In this document: positions 21,075 to 30,999 of the stretch, piece after piece
How positions within the stretch are numbered: position 1 is the first letter of the stretch
How the letters are laid out: every line of letters begins with the position of its first letter
Assembly: GCA_016648135.1 (NCBI GenBank)
Contig: JADDOH010002004.1
Location: 62,001-126,000 of the forward strand
Reading direction: 5' to 3'
DNA from: Agrypnia vestita
Taxonomy: Eukaryota; Arthropoda; Insecta; Trichoptera; Phryganeidae
DNA length: 64,000 bases
Program-made: the position numbers and the translations under genes
Notes under the pieces: generated by a model
What the model was told of the DNA's origin: nothing
The model's input: the letters and a program-made list of their open reading frames with translations, nothing else
Database searches by the model: none

Positions 21075-21386
21075 ATGGCAATGTCGTCGGAAATAATCAT
21101 TATATTACTATTGGTATTATTATTATTGGTATTTACATTCACCATAGAAATAAGAAATAGAATTCACAAAGAAAGTTTTGGGTGGAACTTTGTAAAAAAT
21201 ATCATTTCTGCAAGTGACGTGCGCGCAGTTCTCACGTGCTACATGACCTTTCGAAGAAACGCGTTATTACATGAAAAATTTACTTGTCTATTTCAAACAA
21301 AATCCACGTTTCAGGACGATTTTTTTCTGGACTTGACTAGATCTATGGAACAAATTTGTTGGGCGCAAACAAGTGAGATAAATTAA
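21075..21386 (+). CDS. Unrecognised 103-aa protein with N-terminal membrane anchor (candidate)
   Basis: The frame begins MAMSSEIIIILLLVLLLLVF, a strong hydrophobic segment (about residues 6-24) that would act as a signal anchor, followed by a mixed, charged domain with three Cys (about residues 54, 70 and 95). The base composition is less AT-rich than the flanks and the local codon use looks plausible. CAA|GTGAGA near 21373 could be a splice donor, which would make this a first exon. I do not recognise the family. It may also be chance: one frame of this length in 64 kb is not rare. Confidence 0.3.
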   Translation: MAMSSEIIIILLLVLLLLVFTFTIEIRNRIHKESFGWNFVKNIISASDVRAVLTCYMTFRRNALLHEKFTCLFQTKSTFQDDFFLDLTRSMEQICWAQTSEIN

Positions 21387-21744
21387 GAATTGACAAGAAG
21401 TTACATACAGAAACGTCGGAAATAAAACATCTAGCCGTAGGACGAATTACGGCTAGAATTTTAAATCAACTTTTTCTTAAGATAAGGATTATTTAATTAA
21501 TATTTGTTTCCCAGAATTTTTACTAATGCACAGCTTTTTTGCTTGTATGCGCTGCACGTCACTGGGATATAGGTTATGTACACGGCGCGCAACATAGGTA
21601 TTGTCGTTTAAAATAAGTGTAAAATTAATTGATAACAATTATTATTTAACCATTTCTTATAAGAAATCTATTTTTATAGTTATTTAAAGTAAGAACATGG
21701 ATGTTCCTTCGATGGAATGTGGAATTAGTAAACGTTGCATTGTG

Positions 21745-21865
21745 TATACTGATCATTTGAGCCGGCTCATAAAGATCATAAGCCCTGGGCCACCCTATAA
21801 AAACTTCCATTTACGTTTCCCATATAAATTGCTTAGTTACTGTGAGACTTAATAGTTTATATTTA
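21745..21865 (-). repeat. Dispersed repeat M, copy 3 (inverted)
   Basis: Minus strand: AAGTCTCACAGTAACTAAGC, GGGAAACGTAAATGGAAG, GCCGGCTCAAATGATCA. It faces the plus-strand copy at 21910 across about 50 bp. Confidence 0.6.
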
Positions 21866-21909
21866 TTTAAGAAAAGTAAACATTGTAAAACCTATTAACC
21901 GATATTCTG

Positions 21910-22356
21910 TATTTTACTATGTCTCATAGAAACGAAATTATATTTTTTTATGGAAAGTAGGTATGGAAGTCTTTGGGTGTTCATAGGGCGTACGACCTGT
22001 CGTACTGCTGGCTTGAGTGATCACTATACACAATGTAACGTTCGCCATTTCCACCCATGACATAATACCACATCTGTCAAATTTTTGGCAGTTGTATATA
22101 TTTAAGATTTTACAACCCGTTTCACATGTGTGTTTTAATAGTCATTAGCGACCGGCATCCTGAGTCTGTTTTCATTCCCCTTAATTAACCACAGATGTCA
22201 CTAATAAGATATTTTATTTTTGGTTGGATTTTTTCTAGCAATATCCTTTATATGTGTAATGAGATTTTTCCGAATTATTAGCATTATCTACACTAGAATG
22301 AAATATCATTTTTTCCACACCATAAAAAAAATTCGTCTCTGTGAGACATCTATAAT
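21910..22356 (+). mobile_element. Repeat M, copy 4, with inverted ends
   Basis: Starts CTATGTCTCATAGAAACGAA and ends with TTCGTCTCTGTGAGACATCT, imperfect inverted repeats of about 30 bp. Inside are the conserved M blocks (GGCTTGAGTGATCACT, CAATGTAACGTTCGCC) and ACCACAGATGTCACTAATAA, which recurs near 19210 and 23235. Likely a nonautonomous DNA transposon. Confidence 0.55.
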
Positions 22357-22359
22357 ATA

Positions 22360-22650
22360 CTAGCAGGAAAGCAATCGGCTTCGCCGATTGCTTACTGCTA
22401 GGCCCTACGGGCGGCTATTGTGGCCGCTTCGCGGCCAATGATGGCCGCTCCGCGGCCAGCGATAGCCGCTGCGCTGTGCAAACACAATTATTTACCTATG
22501 CCTACGTCAGCCGCTTCGCGGCCAATTGTATCTGGCAACCTTCCATTTTTGCTATTGTGGCCGCTTCGTGGCCAAATGTGTTTGCTGTGCAGCAAACACA
22601 ATTGTTTACCTATGCCTGTGTCAGCCGCTTCGCGGTCAATTGTATCTGGT
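22360..22650. repeat. Cluster of GC-rich perfect palindromes and a 114-bp tandem unit
   Basis: A 25-nt stem-loop, AAGCAATCGGC/GCCGATTGCTT around TTC, is nested in a CTAGCAG/CTGCTAG outer stem (22360-22400). At least five further hairpins follow, such as GGCCGCTTCGCGGCC (near 22426), GGCCGCTCCGCGGCC (near 22443) and GTTTGCTGTGCAGCAAAC (near 22579). The section from 22479 repeats at 22593 with a period of 114 bp. No other locus in the window has these. Confidence 0.85.
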
Positions 22651-22914
22651 AAATTTCCACTTTTAATTACGGGTAGTTTAGATATAATTAAGACAAAGTA
22701 TTTATTCAAAATTTCTAAACGATTAATAAGTCAGAGCGAAATAAACCATAGTTCGATAGGTAGGTTCCTACTCTCTTCTCTTCTCGCAGTGTCGATTACT
22801 TTTATACAACATTATAAAAAATTAATCTTTGTTTAATTTGGTTTGTTACATAAAAAATTATTTGTTATTAAAATTTCAACAAAATAAATATTCTCGACCG
22901 TAAAAAAAAAGTTT

Positions 22915-22992
22915 GATCCTGCCAGGATTCGAACGCGGCACCTTCTGATCCGCAGTCAGACGTTCATCCGCTGTGCCACACAACCCAATGGG
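22915..22992 (-). mobile_element. tRNA-like SINE head (tRNA-Arg-like)
   Basis: Minus strand: A-box-like TGGCACAGCGGATGAACG, a perfect 5-bp anticodon stem TCTGA/TCAGA around CTGCGGA (anticodon position GCG), and B-box GCGTTCGAATCCTGG. The acceptor strands do not pair and one T-stem pair is broken, so it is a tRNA-derived SINE or pseudogene. Confidence 0.5.
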
Positions 22993-23390
22993 AACCGCGG
23001 CAAAATTATTTTATACAAATAAAAATCATCATCCAAATGCAGAAACGTACGACATTGGTTAGGGTAATTAATATATTGATTATCTTGATTAATGATGCCC
23101 CTGGTACAAAGTCCAGTACTGTGTTCTGAAAAATTTGGACAAAGTAAGAATATTCTGAAGAAATTAATGCATGTTAAAAATCCAAGAATTTTTCCATGTC
23201 AATTTCTCAAATACCGCTATCCATTCCCTCAATCAAATACAGATGTCACTAGTGCCTATTATGTGCCTAGATGCACTAGTGGTATCTGCCTATATTATTG
23301 GAATTTTTTATAGCAATATTCTTTATATGTGTAATGAAGTTACCTGCTTATGTTTTTATTTAATTATTATCTCTATTTTATTCTGTTTAT

Positions 23391-23590
23391 TACTCCCTTT
23401 ATATTAACTCGTGGCGTCTGCTTGCTTGCTTGCCAGCTTGCCGGGTGAAAAAACTTTGGATCGATTTTTTACCCTTTTCCCGTGATCCAATCGAGCTGAA
23501 ACTTGTCAAGTAGACTCGTGGCGACGATCAAGAAGATCTATAAAATTTTCGTTAAAATTTTTTTATAATTATAGTATAATTTCGGATTTT
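23391..23590 (+). repeat. Dispersed repeat S (CTCCCTTT...GGCGTCTGCTTG), copy 1
   Basis: Has TTACTCCCTTT, GTGGCGTCTGCTTGCTTG, ACTTTGGATCGATTTTT, CCGTGATCCAATCGAGCTG and AGTAGACTCGTGGCGACGAT in the same order as copies at 26353, 48831 and (minus) 51951. Possibly the leader of a Helitron-like element; class not decided. Confidence 0.65.
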
Positions 23591-24377
23591 TAGAAATTTT
23601 ATTGTTTTTTTCAAATTGGAATCATTAGAAAAGTTTGATTACGGCGGCCCGATAACGTCGCGGAATATTTTCTAAATTTGAATTACTCCGTCGGTATGCA
23701 TAATAGGTACTTCACTACGAATATCGAAAATCTAAATTGACTGACAAATGTTTTTAGAATTTAAATCTTCAAAGCATGAAATGCCTTATCAAAGCTCAAA
23801 ACATCTGACATTTTAGAAATATATTAAATTCCTGTAAGTTTAGTGTTATGTTATATGTTTTAATTCGTCTTTTATTGTTGTTATATTTTACAAAGAAAGG
23901 GACTATAATAAAAATTTGGTTTTTATGGGTTACTTTTGTTATATGTTAAAATTATATTTTATTGCAGGTGTACACTCGCTTTAAACACTTTTTCAGCATT
24001 GAATCATTCCAATAAATTGTACTGTCTTGTGATTGTCTTCCCGTTCACAAAGTTTTACGGGCATTATTCGAAAGATGGCGTTAAACAATGATGTACAGAT
24101 TTTGCGGTAGTGGCGCCATCTGTCGTCAAACACGTTAGTTGTCATAGATAGCCTTCGTTTTTTTCTGGTAAACTTTTCTTATTTCAACACAGTTTATTCT
24201 ATTATTCGAAAGCAATAAGTGTTGTACGCGTATATTAAAATTATGTTGATGCAAAAATAGTGAATAGTCAACCCATTGAAGTGAAACTTCTGTGCCTCGG
24301 AATATGAAACAAATTATGATTAGATACTTTGATAAAACACAAAATGTTTATTTATCTAGATATAGGTGAGTAGGAAT

Positions 24378-24416
24378 ACATTTTTCACAATTTCAAAATG
24401 AAATTGTGAAAAATGT
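24378..24416. repeat. Perfect 18-bp-arm palindrome
   Basis: ACATTTTTCACAATTTCA and its exact reverse complement are separated by AAA. It ends a few bases before a tRNA B-box-like sequence. Confidence 0.9.
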
Positions 24417-24470
24417 TGGACTGCCATGCAGCCGAACCGAGTTCGATTCCCGGCCGATAGTTTTTTTTCG
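24417..24470 (+). mobile_element. tRNA B-box-bearing SINE fragment
   Basis: CCGAGTTCGATTCCCGGCCG is a good T-arm/B-box, followed by a T-run. The A-box half is missing, so it is a partial tRNA-derived SINE. Confidence 0.45.
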
Positions 24471-24833
24471 TTAATATTATTTTTGCTTGTGTTTGCTGGT
24501 AGGAATGTAGGTACCTATAACGCAGATAAAATTAACTTTTTATTTCGCATCAGTTTTATCACGACATTATACTAAAAATGTTTGTGTCGCAGAAATATTA
24601 CCGCGTCTTTGCAAAGCATTACTAATAGATAAAACTAGCTATAACCCGTCAAAAATGACACTGTACTTTTATATGCCGGTTCCTAAAGAATAAGTATTTA
24701 CTTATTTATAGCCGACACCCATAAAATAATAGTAACGACTTTTATTAAAATATTTGAACACTTTTTTTTATATTTCCCCTGCCGGCAGTTAAATATACTA
24801 TTCTAAACCATGGCGATTGTGCGGAATATGAAA

Positions 24834-25060
24834 TGGTTCGCATCTTTGCTATGTGTATATGTATCTACTGTATTTTTGAAGGGTAATGCAGGCTCGGCGA
24901 CAGCGACATCGCTTTCGTTGCCGCCTTCGGGTTTGCTGGCCCGGGGTTCAAGCCCCCGCACAAGTGAATGAAATTACGCGCGTTACACGAATTTACGGGG
25001 ACAGACAGACAGACAGACCGACGGACGGACGGACGGACAGACAACAAAATTATTGTTTGA
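24834..25060 (+). mobile_element. GACA-tailed SINE, copy 2
   Basis: TGGTTCGCATCTTTGCTATG, GGGGTTCAAGCCCCC (a perfect T-arm hairpin), TTACGGGGACAGACAGACAG and a GGAC/GACA run to 25041 align it with 13050-13300. Confidence 0.65.
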
Positions 25061-25316
25061 TGATTAAGGACAACATGTTGACAATATTTATTTCTAAACA
25101 GATTTGTTATAAATTTTTATAAAATATATTATACCTGATGGGTATATATAAAACACAACTATACCTGATGGGGAGAGGGACATCTCCTCTCGAAACTGTG
25201 GTAGGAATAAATAACTCAAATATTGTGTGTACAGTACAAAATTTAAATAAAAATAATGTTTTAAATTGGGATATTGCCCCGCGAAGTGACTGCCGCTAAA
25301 TCATTCAATTTCTGTA

Positions 25317-26051
25317 TCGAGGGTATACTTGGCACAAGGCATTAAGTCACAAAAATACTGGGGTAATTATTTAAAAACGCATTTAAATAGATTTGAAATC
25401 TTCGAAGCAGTCAAGCTCGTAAAAACATACATGATTTTTATTTTTTTTGTACATGTATCATATAAACTATTTTAAATGAATGAGTACGGCGTATGCTAAA
25501 AAGAATAACTTTAATAAAGTGACTACTGACTTGATGCATTCTGCCACTAGCTATTTCGTTGGGCATTTACATAAATTCCGTTGATAAAGAAAAGAAAATC
25601 GAATTATTTTTCTTCTTTTTATTCATTTAGTAAACAAAACAAATAACATAAGGTATAAATACATTTAAATAATTGAAGTAGGCAGGTACTATTTTTTTTT
25701 TCATTTCAAATTAGATACTAATATTTAATAACATCTTATTGTTAAATTTGCGAATTATTCTAAAAAAGAATAAAGACAAAAATAATTACCATCGTCATCT
25801 TTTTCGTTATATTACCCTGGGTTAGGTTAGGTTGTAGCGGAAAAAAAAATGTACTAGCAGAAAGCATTATAATACGACTTAGTGCTCTCTGTCTGAAGAA
25901 AGAATTATCAATACGACTTGTGAATGATTTTATTAACTTGACAACTAGACATCTTACAGCAAAATGCGTTTTATCAGGATGTAGAGCACTAAAATATATT
26001 TTTTCCATTTAAAACTGACTGACTTAATGCCTTATGTAATTATACCCTCGA
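25317..26051. mobile_element. TA-flanked nonautonomous DNA transposon (735 bp)
   Basis: TCGAGGGTATA at the left and TATACCCTCGA at the right begin about 32-bp imperfect inverted ends that also share AAGGCATTAAGTCA. TA flanks both sides (25315-25316 and 26052-26053), as for Tc1/mariner. An 82-codon minus-strand frame inside (25760-26008) has no recognised domain. Confidence 0.65.
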
Positions 26052-26352
26052 TATCTCAGCTTGCTGTACCAAAGGCACAAAACACGTAGCGTTTTTGTAT
26101 GCATGTATTTTGAATGCACCGCATTCTTGTCGGTGCAATGCTCGCTATCCAGTTCTGATCCATCCAGAAATATTCATACATTATTTTTTTAGCCCAATTG
26201 TGTTTTTGAGTTATGCATTTTTTGTTTTATATTTTACAGAGCATTAAAAAATTGAAAACACAGGCGAATAGATACCTACATAGAAAAGGTATATAAAAGT
26301 GGTCGTCAAATCCATTATAAATGATAATTTCGTACGTTATAATGCAAAATTA

Positions 26353-26545
26353 TTACTTCGTTTCTTTTAATTCGTGGCGTCTGTTTGCTTGACGAAAAAA
26401 CTTTGGATCGATTTTTAACCCTTTTCCCGTGATCCAATCGAGCTGAAACTTTGCAAGTAGACTCGTGGCGACGATCAAGAAGATCTATCAAATTTTCGTT
26501 AAATAATAATAATAATTATAGTATAATTTTGGATTTTTCAAATTT
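26353..26545 (+). repeat. Dispersed repeat S, copy 2
   Basis: Nearly identical to the 23391 copy over ACTTTGGATCGATTTTTAAC, GATCCAATCGAGCTGAAAC and CGTGGCGACGATCAAGAAGA. Confidence 0.65.
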
Positions 26546-27955
26546 TTAATGGTTTTTTCATACAAGTTGTATGGACATTCCGACTTGGTTTTTATGGGTT
26601 ACTTTTTATTCAAATATATTTAAAACAAAAACATGTTTATATTTAAATGTAGGTACCTAGGTACCTACCCACCTATCCACTAAAAAATATTTAAAAATTT
26701 TCGGCAAAAAAAAATTGCCACTCTCCAAATAAAAAGTCCGGTTGTGATATTGATATAGATTACAGTCTTTTTGTTGATGATGGGAAAGCGGCCACGCTTT
26801 TATTTAGAGAGTGAGGCACACATTTTTTGCTAAAAATATTTTTTTACTTTTGAGTAGGTAGGTACATTTAAATACATCTAAGAGCGGTTCTACTTTTTTA
26901 TGTTATATAATTTTCTACTTTTTAATCTTAATATTACCCAGTGTACAAAATCACTTCGGTAGGAAACTAGCCGTCTTTTGATGAGTTATTTAATTAATTT
27001 CTCATATAAAACATTGATTAATTAATTATGATGGATTGGTTAGTTAAATAGTGAATCTGATAATTGATTCATGTATTATCATCGAGAATACGCCTGTGTG
27101 CAAACTTCAGGTCGATTGGACATTGGGAAGCGGGTGAAATATGAATTATAAGTCCAGACAGTGAAGTTCATGCAGACGTGCAATAAAATGCAAAATTAGT
27201 ACCTACAGCAAAATGGAGAAACAATTGTACCTATAGGTACAAGAAAATATGCGTATGCAGGAACATAAATATATAAAGCACGAAATAAACTCACAAGTCA
27301 TAAGCAAACTATAATACTTATGTAAAAAAATAGTGTCCGAGAACAAAGAAGTGAATAAAAAAATATATAGAAAAATTAACCAAACATAATTAATATACTT
27401 ATAAAATTAAGTATCCAGGAACATTTAAATATAAACGGATAAAAATCAAAAACATTATATATTAATATAAGAGAATAACTAAAGTAATATAGGAGTTATT
27501 AAAAAAAAATGTACTACCTAATAATATATTAATTATTTATATATTACGTAACAAGAATAACAATGATATTTAAATAAAAATCAAAGAGCTATAAATTAAT
27601 TTGAAAAGATTGCAGTCGTATTTAAATAAGTAAAACTTATATATGAAATTTTGATAGGTAGGTACCTATTATAATTAATGAGCACATAAAATATTTAAAT
27701 AGCAATAACTATTTTGAATTTTACAATCATGTTTTGGAAACAAACCATTCTTATGATTTTAACAAGGGCTTAAAACATGAAAATTAATAGGATTGCAGTT
27801 AGCTAAATTAGAAATTAGAGAAAATGTTTATAGCTAATTAAATACATATTATAAATATCTAAATCCTTTTTGCAAAAACGTACTTACATACGTATTAAAA
27901 AAAAATTCACGTTAGCTTCCAATTAGTTATTCAACTACCTTATAGTACTAATTTT
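26546..27955. other. Very AT-rich intergenic stretch
   Basis: No gene, no firm repeat family. Short TAGGTACCTACC-type microsatellite bits at 26650-26680. Confidence 0.4.
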
Positions 27956-28012
27956 TTGTTTTTGTTATGTCTATAGGTACTTCCAATTTTAATTTATAGG
28001 TAGTGTGGTGTA

Positions 28013-28063
28013 CGTTATAGCCCGATGAGGGGACAATTGACCCTGAAACATATTGTTTATTCA
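28013..28063 (+). ncRNA. Hammerhead-like motif with one core change
   Basis: Core CCGATGA (T4 changed to C), stem II GGG...CCC, then GAAACATATTGTT, in which ACA/TGT forms a 3-bp stem III with cleavage expected after GTT. The core change at an invariant base predicts loss of activity. The downstream sequence resembles 15350-15390. Confidence 0.5.
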
Positions 28064-28109
28064 ATGAATAATGATTTTGTACAAAAGTGATTTCTATTTA
28101 TAAATATAA

Positions 28110-28985
28110 ATAAATAATGATACCATGAAGGTATTTTGCTAGATATCTAAATATATATAGCGCTAACTTGATAAATTGTACTTATATCCAAACCACTGAT
28201 CTGGTTTTTATATCAATTTTAGTAGGTAAATAAATTTCTAACGATTTTTATTGCATTCCAAAAATTTCAACTTCTATGAGTAGTACATAAGTAGGTATGC
28301 CAATCATGTAAATCATTGAAACTAAATAATTTTTAAAAAAAGCAATGTAATCAATAATGAGACGGACATTTAAAAAATTTCAAATAACTTTTTTACAGTG
28401 TTTGAACATCTCCCCCCATCTTTATTCAATGTTCCCTCTAAAATCAATCCCCACCCTTCCCGTATTTGTATGTACGTTTGTTCGTAACTGATGTCGAAGC
28501 ACGTGTCGAATTTAACAATGTAGGTTTAAGCTTATTTATTAAATTTTGTTCAAATAAAGTACACCATAACCTTAATTAAGCAACATTTCCTAACATATAT
28601 AATAAACCTTCTGTTTCAAGAGCTTCCCGAGATAGATATCTATCTAAGTGTCTACAGGAATTCTATTTTTTGCATATTAAAGGGAGGCAGCCCATTAATT
28701 TGGAAGATTAATAGCCTGGATTCTAAATATGGAAAAGAAATGTTAAAATATTTTCCATAAAAATTTAATATTTCGGTATTAATATGAACAATCGGACGCT
28801 TCGAACATCGCGCTCGCTGAGCTTGTTTGACAATTAATAATTCACTATTCAAATTTCGAATGTGACCGCGTGCGTTGACGTAATCATTGCACTTGTCCAC
28901 CTCCATTTCGTCCCGCTAAATCTACACAACCGAGTAAAAAGCTCGAACCATTCGCTCGACGCGAAAAAAAATACAGCAAACTCAA
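28110..28985. other. AT-rich intergenic stretch
   Basis: No feature I can support; the 84-codon minus frame at 28652-28906 has no recognisable content. Confidence 0.4.
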
Positions 28986-28989
28986 TCAA

Positions 28990-29345
28990 CTTTGCTACAA
29001 AATGATTCTTACTGCGCGAATTTTTAAACATGCTTCGGGCGCGCTTGCAGACTTTCTTTACACAGCCCCGAACGAGACAGACGCACGCGTCTCCCCGCCG
29101 GTGGGACAGAGACGGCGACACGTCTGGGTCTCGGGCGCGAAACGGAGACGGCGCCGCGCGCGAAGCGGGGCGCGCGAGCGAGAGGCGAAGCGTCTGCATC
29201 GGAAAATGCGCGAAAGAGACGGCGCCCGCCGCGGCGGCGCGCGCGAGCGGGACGCCGCGCATCTGGGCGACGAGTGGGACGGCCTGCGAACGGTCGGGCC
29301 GTGCGCGCGAGCGAGATGGCGGCACTTCCGTTGCATTTGCAATCG
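28990..29345. promoter_or_regulatory. GC-rich island
   Basis: Strong CG enrichment in an AT-rich setting, ending with CGAGATGGCGGCACTTCCG. Long frames are open on both strands (up to 158 codons), as expected from GC-rich sequence, and none shows a domain. Plausibly a promoter or first-exon region of a gene that lies outside, or a long noncoding transcript. Confidence 0.3.
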
Positions 29346-29669
29346 TTCTTTGTTCGAAAATGTTTTTAATTTGACATTCTATCGATTTGTTTTCGACCTG
29401 CTACACTTTTCGGATGTGGAAGCTGTTTTTTGGTCGGGCGGAATTTTTTTTTTAGCTTGAAACAAATGCACTTTTGCGACTTCCGAGTCGGGTGCAGTTG
29501 CAGCGGAAAAAAGAGATGGATGCATTTTTGTCGGAAGGCGTGGTGCCTGCTAGCTGGAGCGCCGCATTTTTTACGCGTCTGTCAGTAGAGTGCACAGACT
29601 GTGCGGGTACATGTTTTTTAAAATTAATTATTTTATTCTGCTCTGTCTGTTAAAGAGGTTTCGATGTAC

Positions 29670-29870
29670 CAGGAGCGTGCAGTGCGAACAAGAAGCGTGA
29701 CTTTTTCCTAAGCATACATTTTGAAAAAAAAATGAAATAAGAGATATAATATCTCGTAATATTCCTATCGCAATAATCAACATATTATTCAGATTTTAAT
29801 ATTTCATAATATTCTGCCAGATAAATATTTAATTTCATTTTTTTTCCAAAACTATCTTTAATAAAGTCAC
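29670..29870 (+). mobile_element. hAT-type MITE A, copy 2, right end lost
   Basis: Left end CAGGAGCGTGCAGTGCGAAC and the conserved interior (TTCCTAAGCATACATTTTG, ATAATATTCTGCCAGATAAA) are present; the sequence breaks off after AATAAAGTCAC, losing the last 30 bp. Confidence 0.8.
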
Positions 29871-30129
29871 CTGTTAAGTCAAGTTAATAGAGTTCGCCTG
29901 CATCCGAATAATAAAACCTTTTTTTTTATTCCTAGTAATGTTTTAAATTTAATCGTCGGTTACTAAAATCTTCCGCACCTTCAACAGAAAGTGATATTTG
30001 AAGAACGTAAAAAATTCATTTTAAACTGGGTTTCTTTTGTAAATATTCAGTATTCAGTATATTTGAAATTACTTTGATCATTAAGGCCGACTTTTGAAAC
30101 TAAACATAATTGTTATTTAAAAATAAAAT

Positions 30130-30230
30130 AAAAACTTTATATAGCACTTTGATTAATTCCACATCGACCGGTTTCAGTTCCACGCTGTCCTCGTCTGGCG
30201 TGGCGTACGTCTACTGGTGGCAGCTGCCTC
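30130..30230 (-). ncRNA. Hammerhead-like motif, altered core
   Basis: Minus strand 30159-30203: CAGACGA (core T4 changed to A), irregular stem II, intact GAAACCGGTC with palindromic stem III and C at the cleavage position, and partial stem I pairing (CCACGC with GATGTGG). The core change predicts inactivity. Confidence 0.5.
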
Positions 30231-30393
30231 CTGTCATTCTGTTGTTTCTGTACCGCATTATCTGCCATATCAAAAAAAATGACCGCTTTTCTTACACCAA
30301 CTACATTTCTTAAACTCATTAAGAGCACTCCTTTAAGAAGCTATAGTTCTATGAAAATAGCTTAGTGAACAGATTACTAGGTAGGCTATTGGT

Positions 30394-30617
30394 CAGGGGC
30401 AGTGAGCATATATTTTGAAAATGAACCGAAATTAGAGACATATCTTGTAATATTCCTATTACAGTAATCAAGGTGTTATTCAGGTGTTAGTATTTCATAA
30501 TATTCTGTCAGATAAATACCTGGGTGGTTTGTGATGTATTTCGCTTCTGTCATTGGGCCTCCTGGCCTGTTGAGCCGTAAAAAAAGTCACGCTTCTTGTT
30601 CTCACTGCACGCCCCTG
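30394..30617 (+). mobile_element. hAT-type MITE A, copy 3, with a SINE piece inside
   Basis: Ends CAGGGGCAGTGAGCA and CACTGCACGCCCCTG; near-perfect 8-bp duplication CTATTGGT / CTATTGAT at 30386-30393 and 30618-30625. The right interior (30522-30585) is replaced by sequence like 60820-60885 (TTTGTGATGTATTTCGCT, GGCCTGTTGAGC, A-run), a SINE tail. Confidence 0.85.
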
Positions 30618-30999
30618 CTATTGATTGAGTAGGGCATAGGCTGAATTTAAAGACTGGCTTTTCGCTTTGGTGAAGTAACTTTATTTATAAATTGGTTCAT
30701 CAAAGATTTAAGGTTTCGGTCGTTCGACGTATTTATATATTGAAACAAAAATGGATATTTTATATGACTTGTATAGATTTGTAAAGATCCGATTCTCGAT
30801 GTTTCGCTGGAGTAATGTCACGGCGTCTTTAGGAGAGTGTCCTCTCACCATGGGCGTCAAGGACGTATTAACATCAGTCTGACTGTACGTATTACATGCA
30901 CTAGAGTTGTGGACTACAAATACTTGTAATATCAAAACTAGCCTATGGTGATGTCGTCATCGTCAGCAGCGCCAAAACCCGTCGCGCATCTCGGCTACC

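Noticed and set aside
22360..22650. Bacterial or symbiont contamination
   Set aside because: The palindromes are joined seamlessly to insect-type repeats on both sides; contamination cannot be excluded without reads but is not the simplest view.
22915..22992. Functional tRNA-Arg gene
   Set aside because: Acceptor arms do not pair and the T-stem has a mismatch; more likely a SINE head or pseudogene.
25814..25836. TTAGG-like run (GGTTAGGTTAGGTTG), as in insect telomeres
   Set aside because: Only two to three units, isolated, no array or subtelomeric context.
28849..29460. 152- and 158-codon ORFs on opposite strands
   Set aside because: Both lie in a GC-rich island where few stops are expected; Arg/Ala/Ser low-complexity products.
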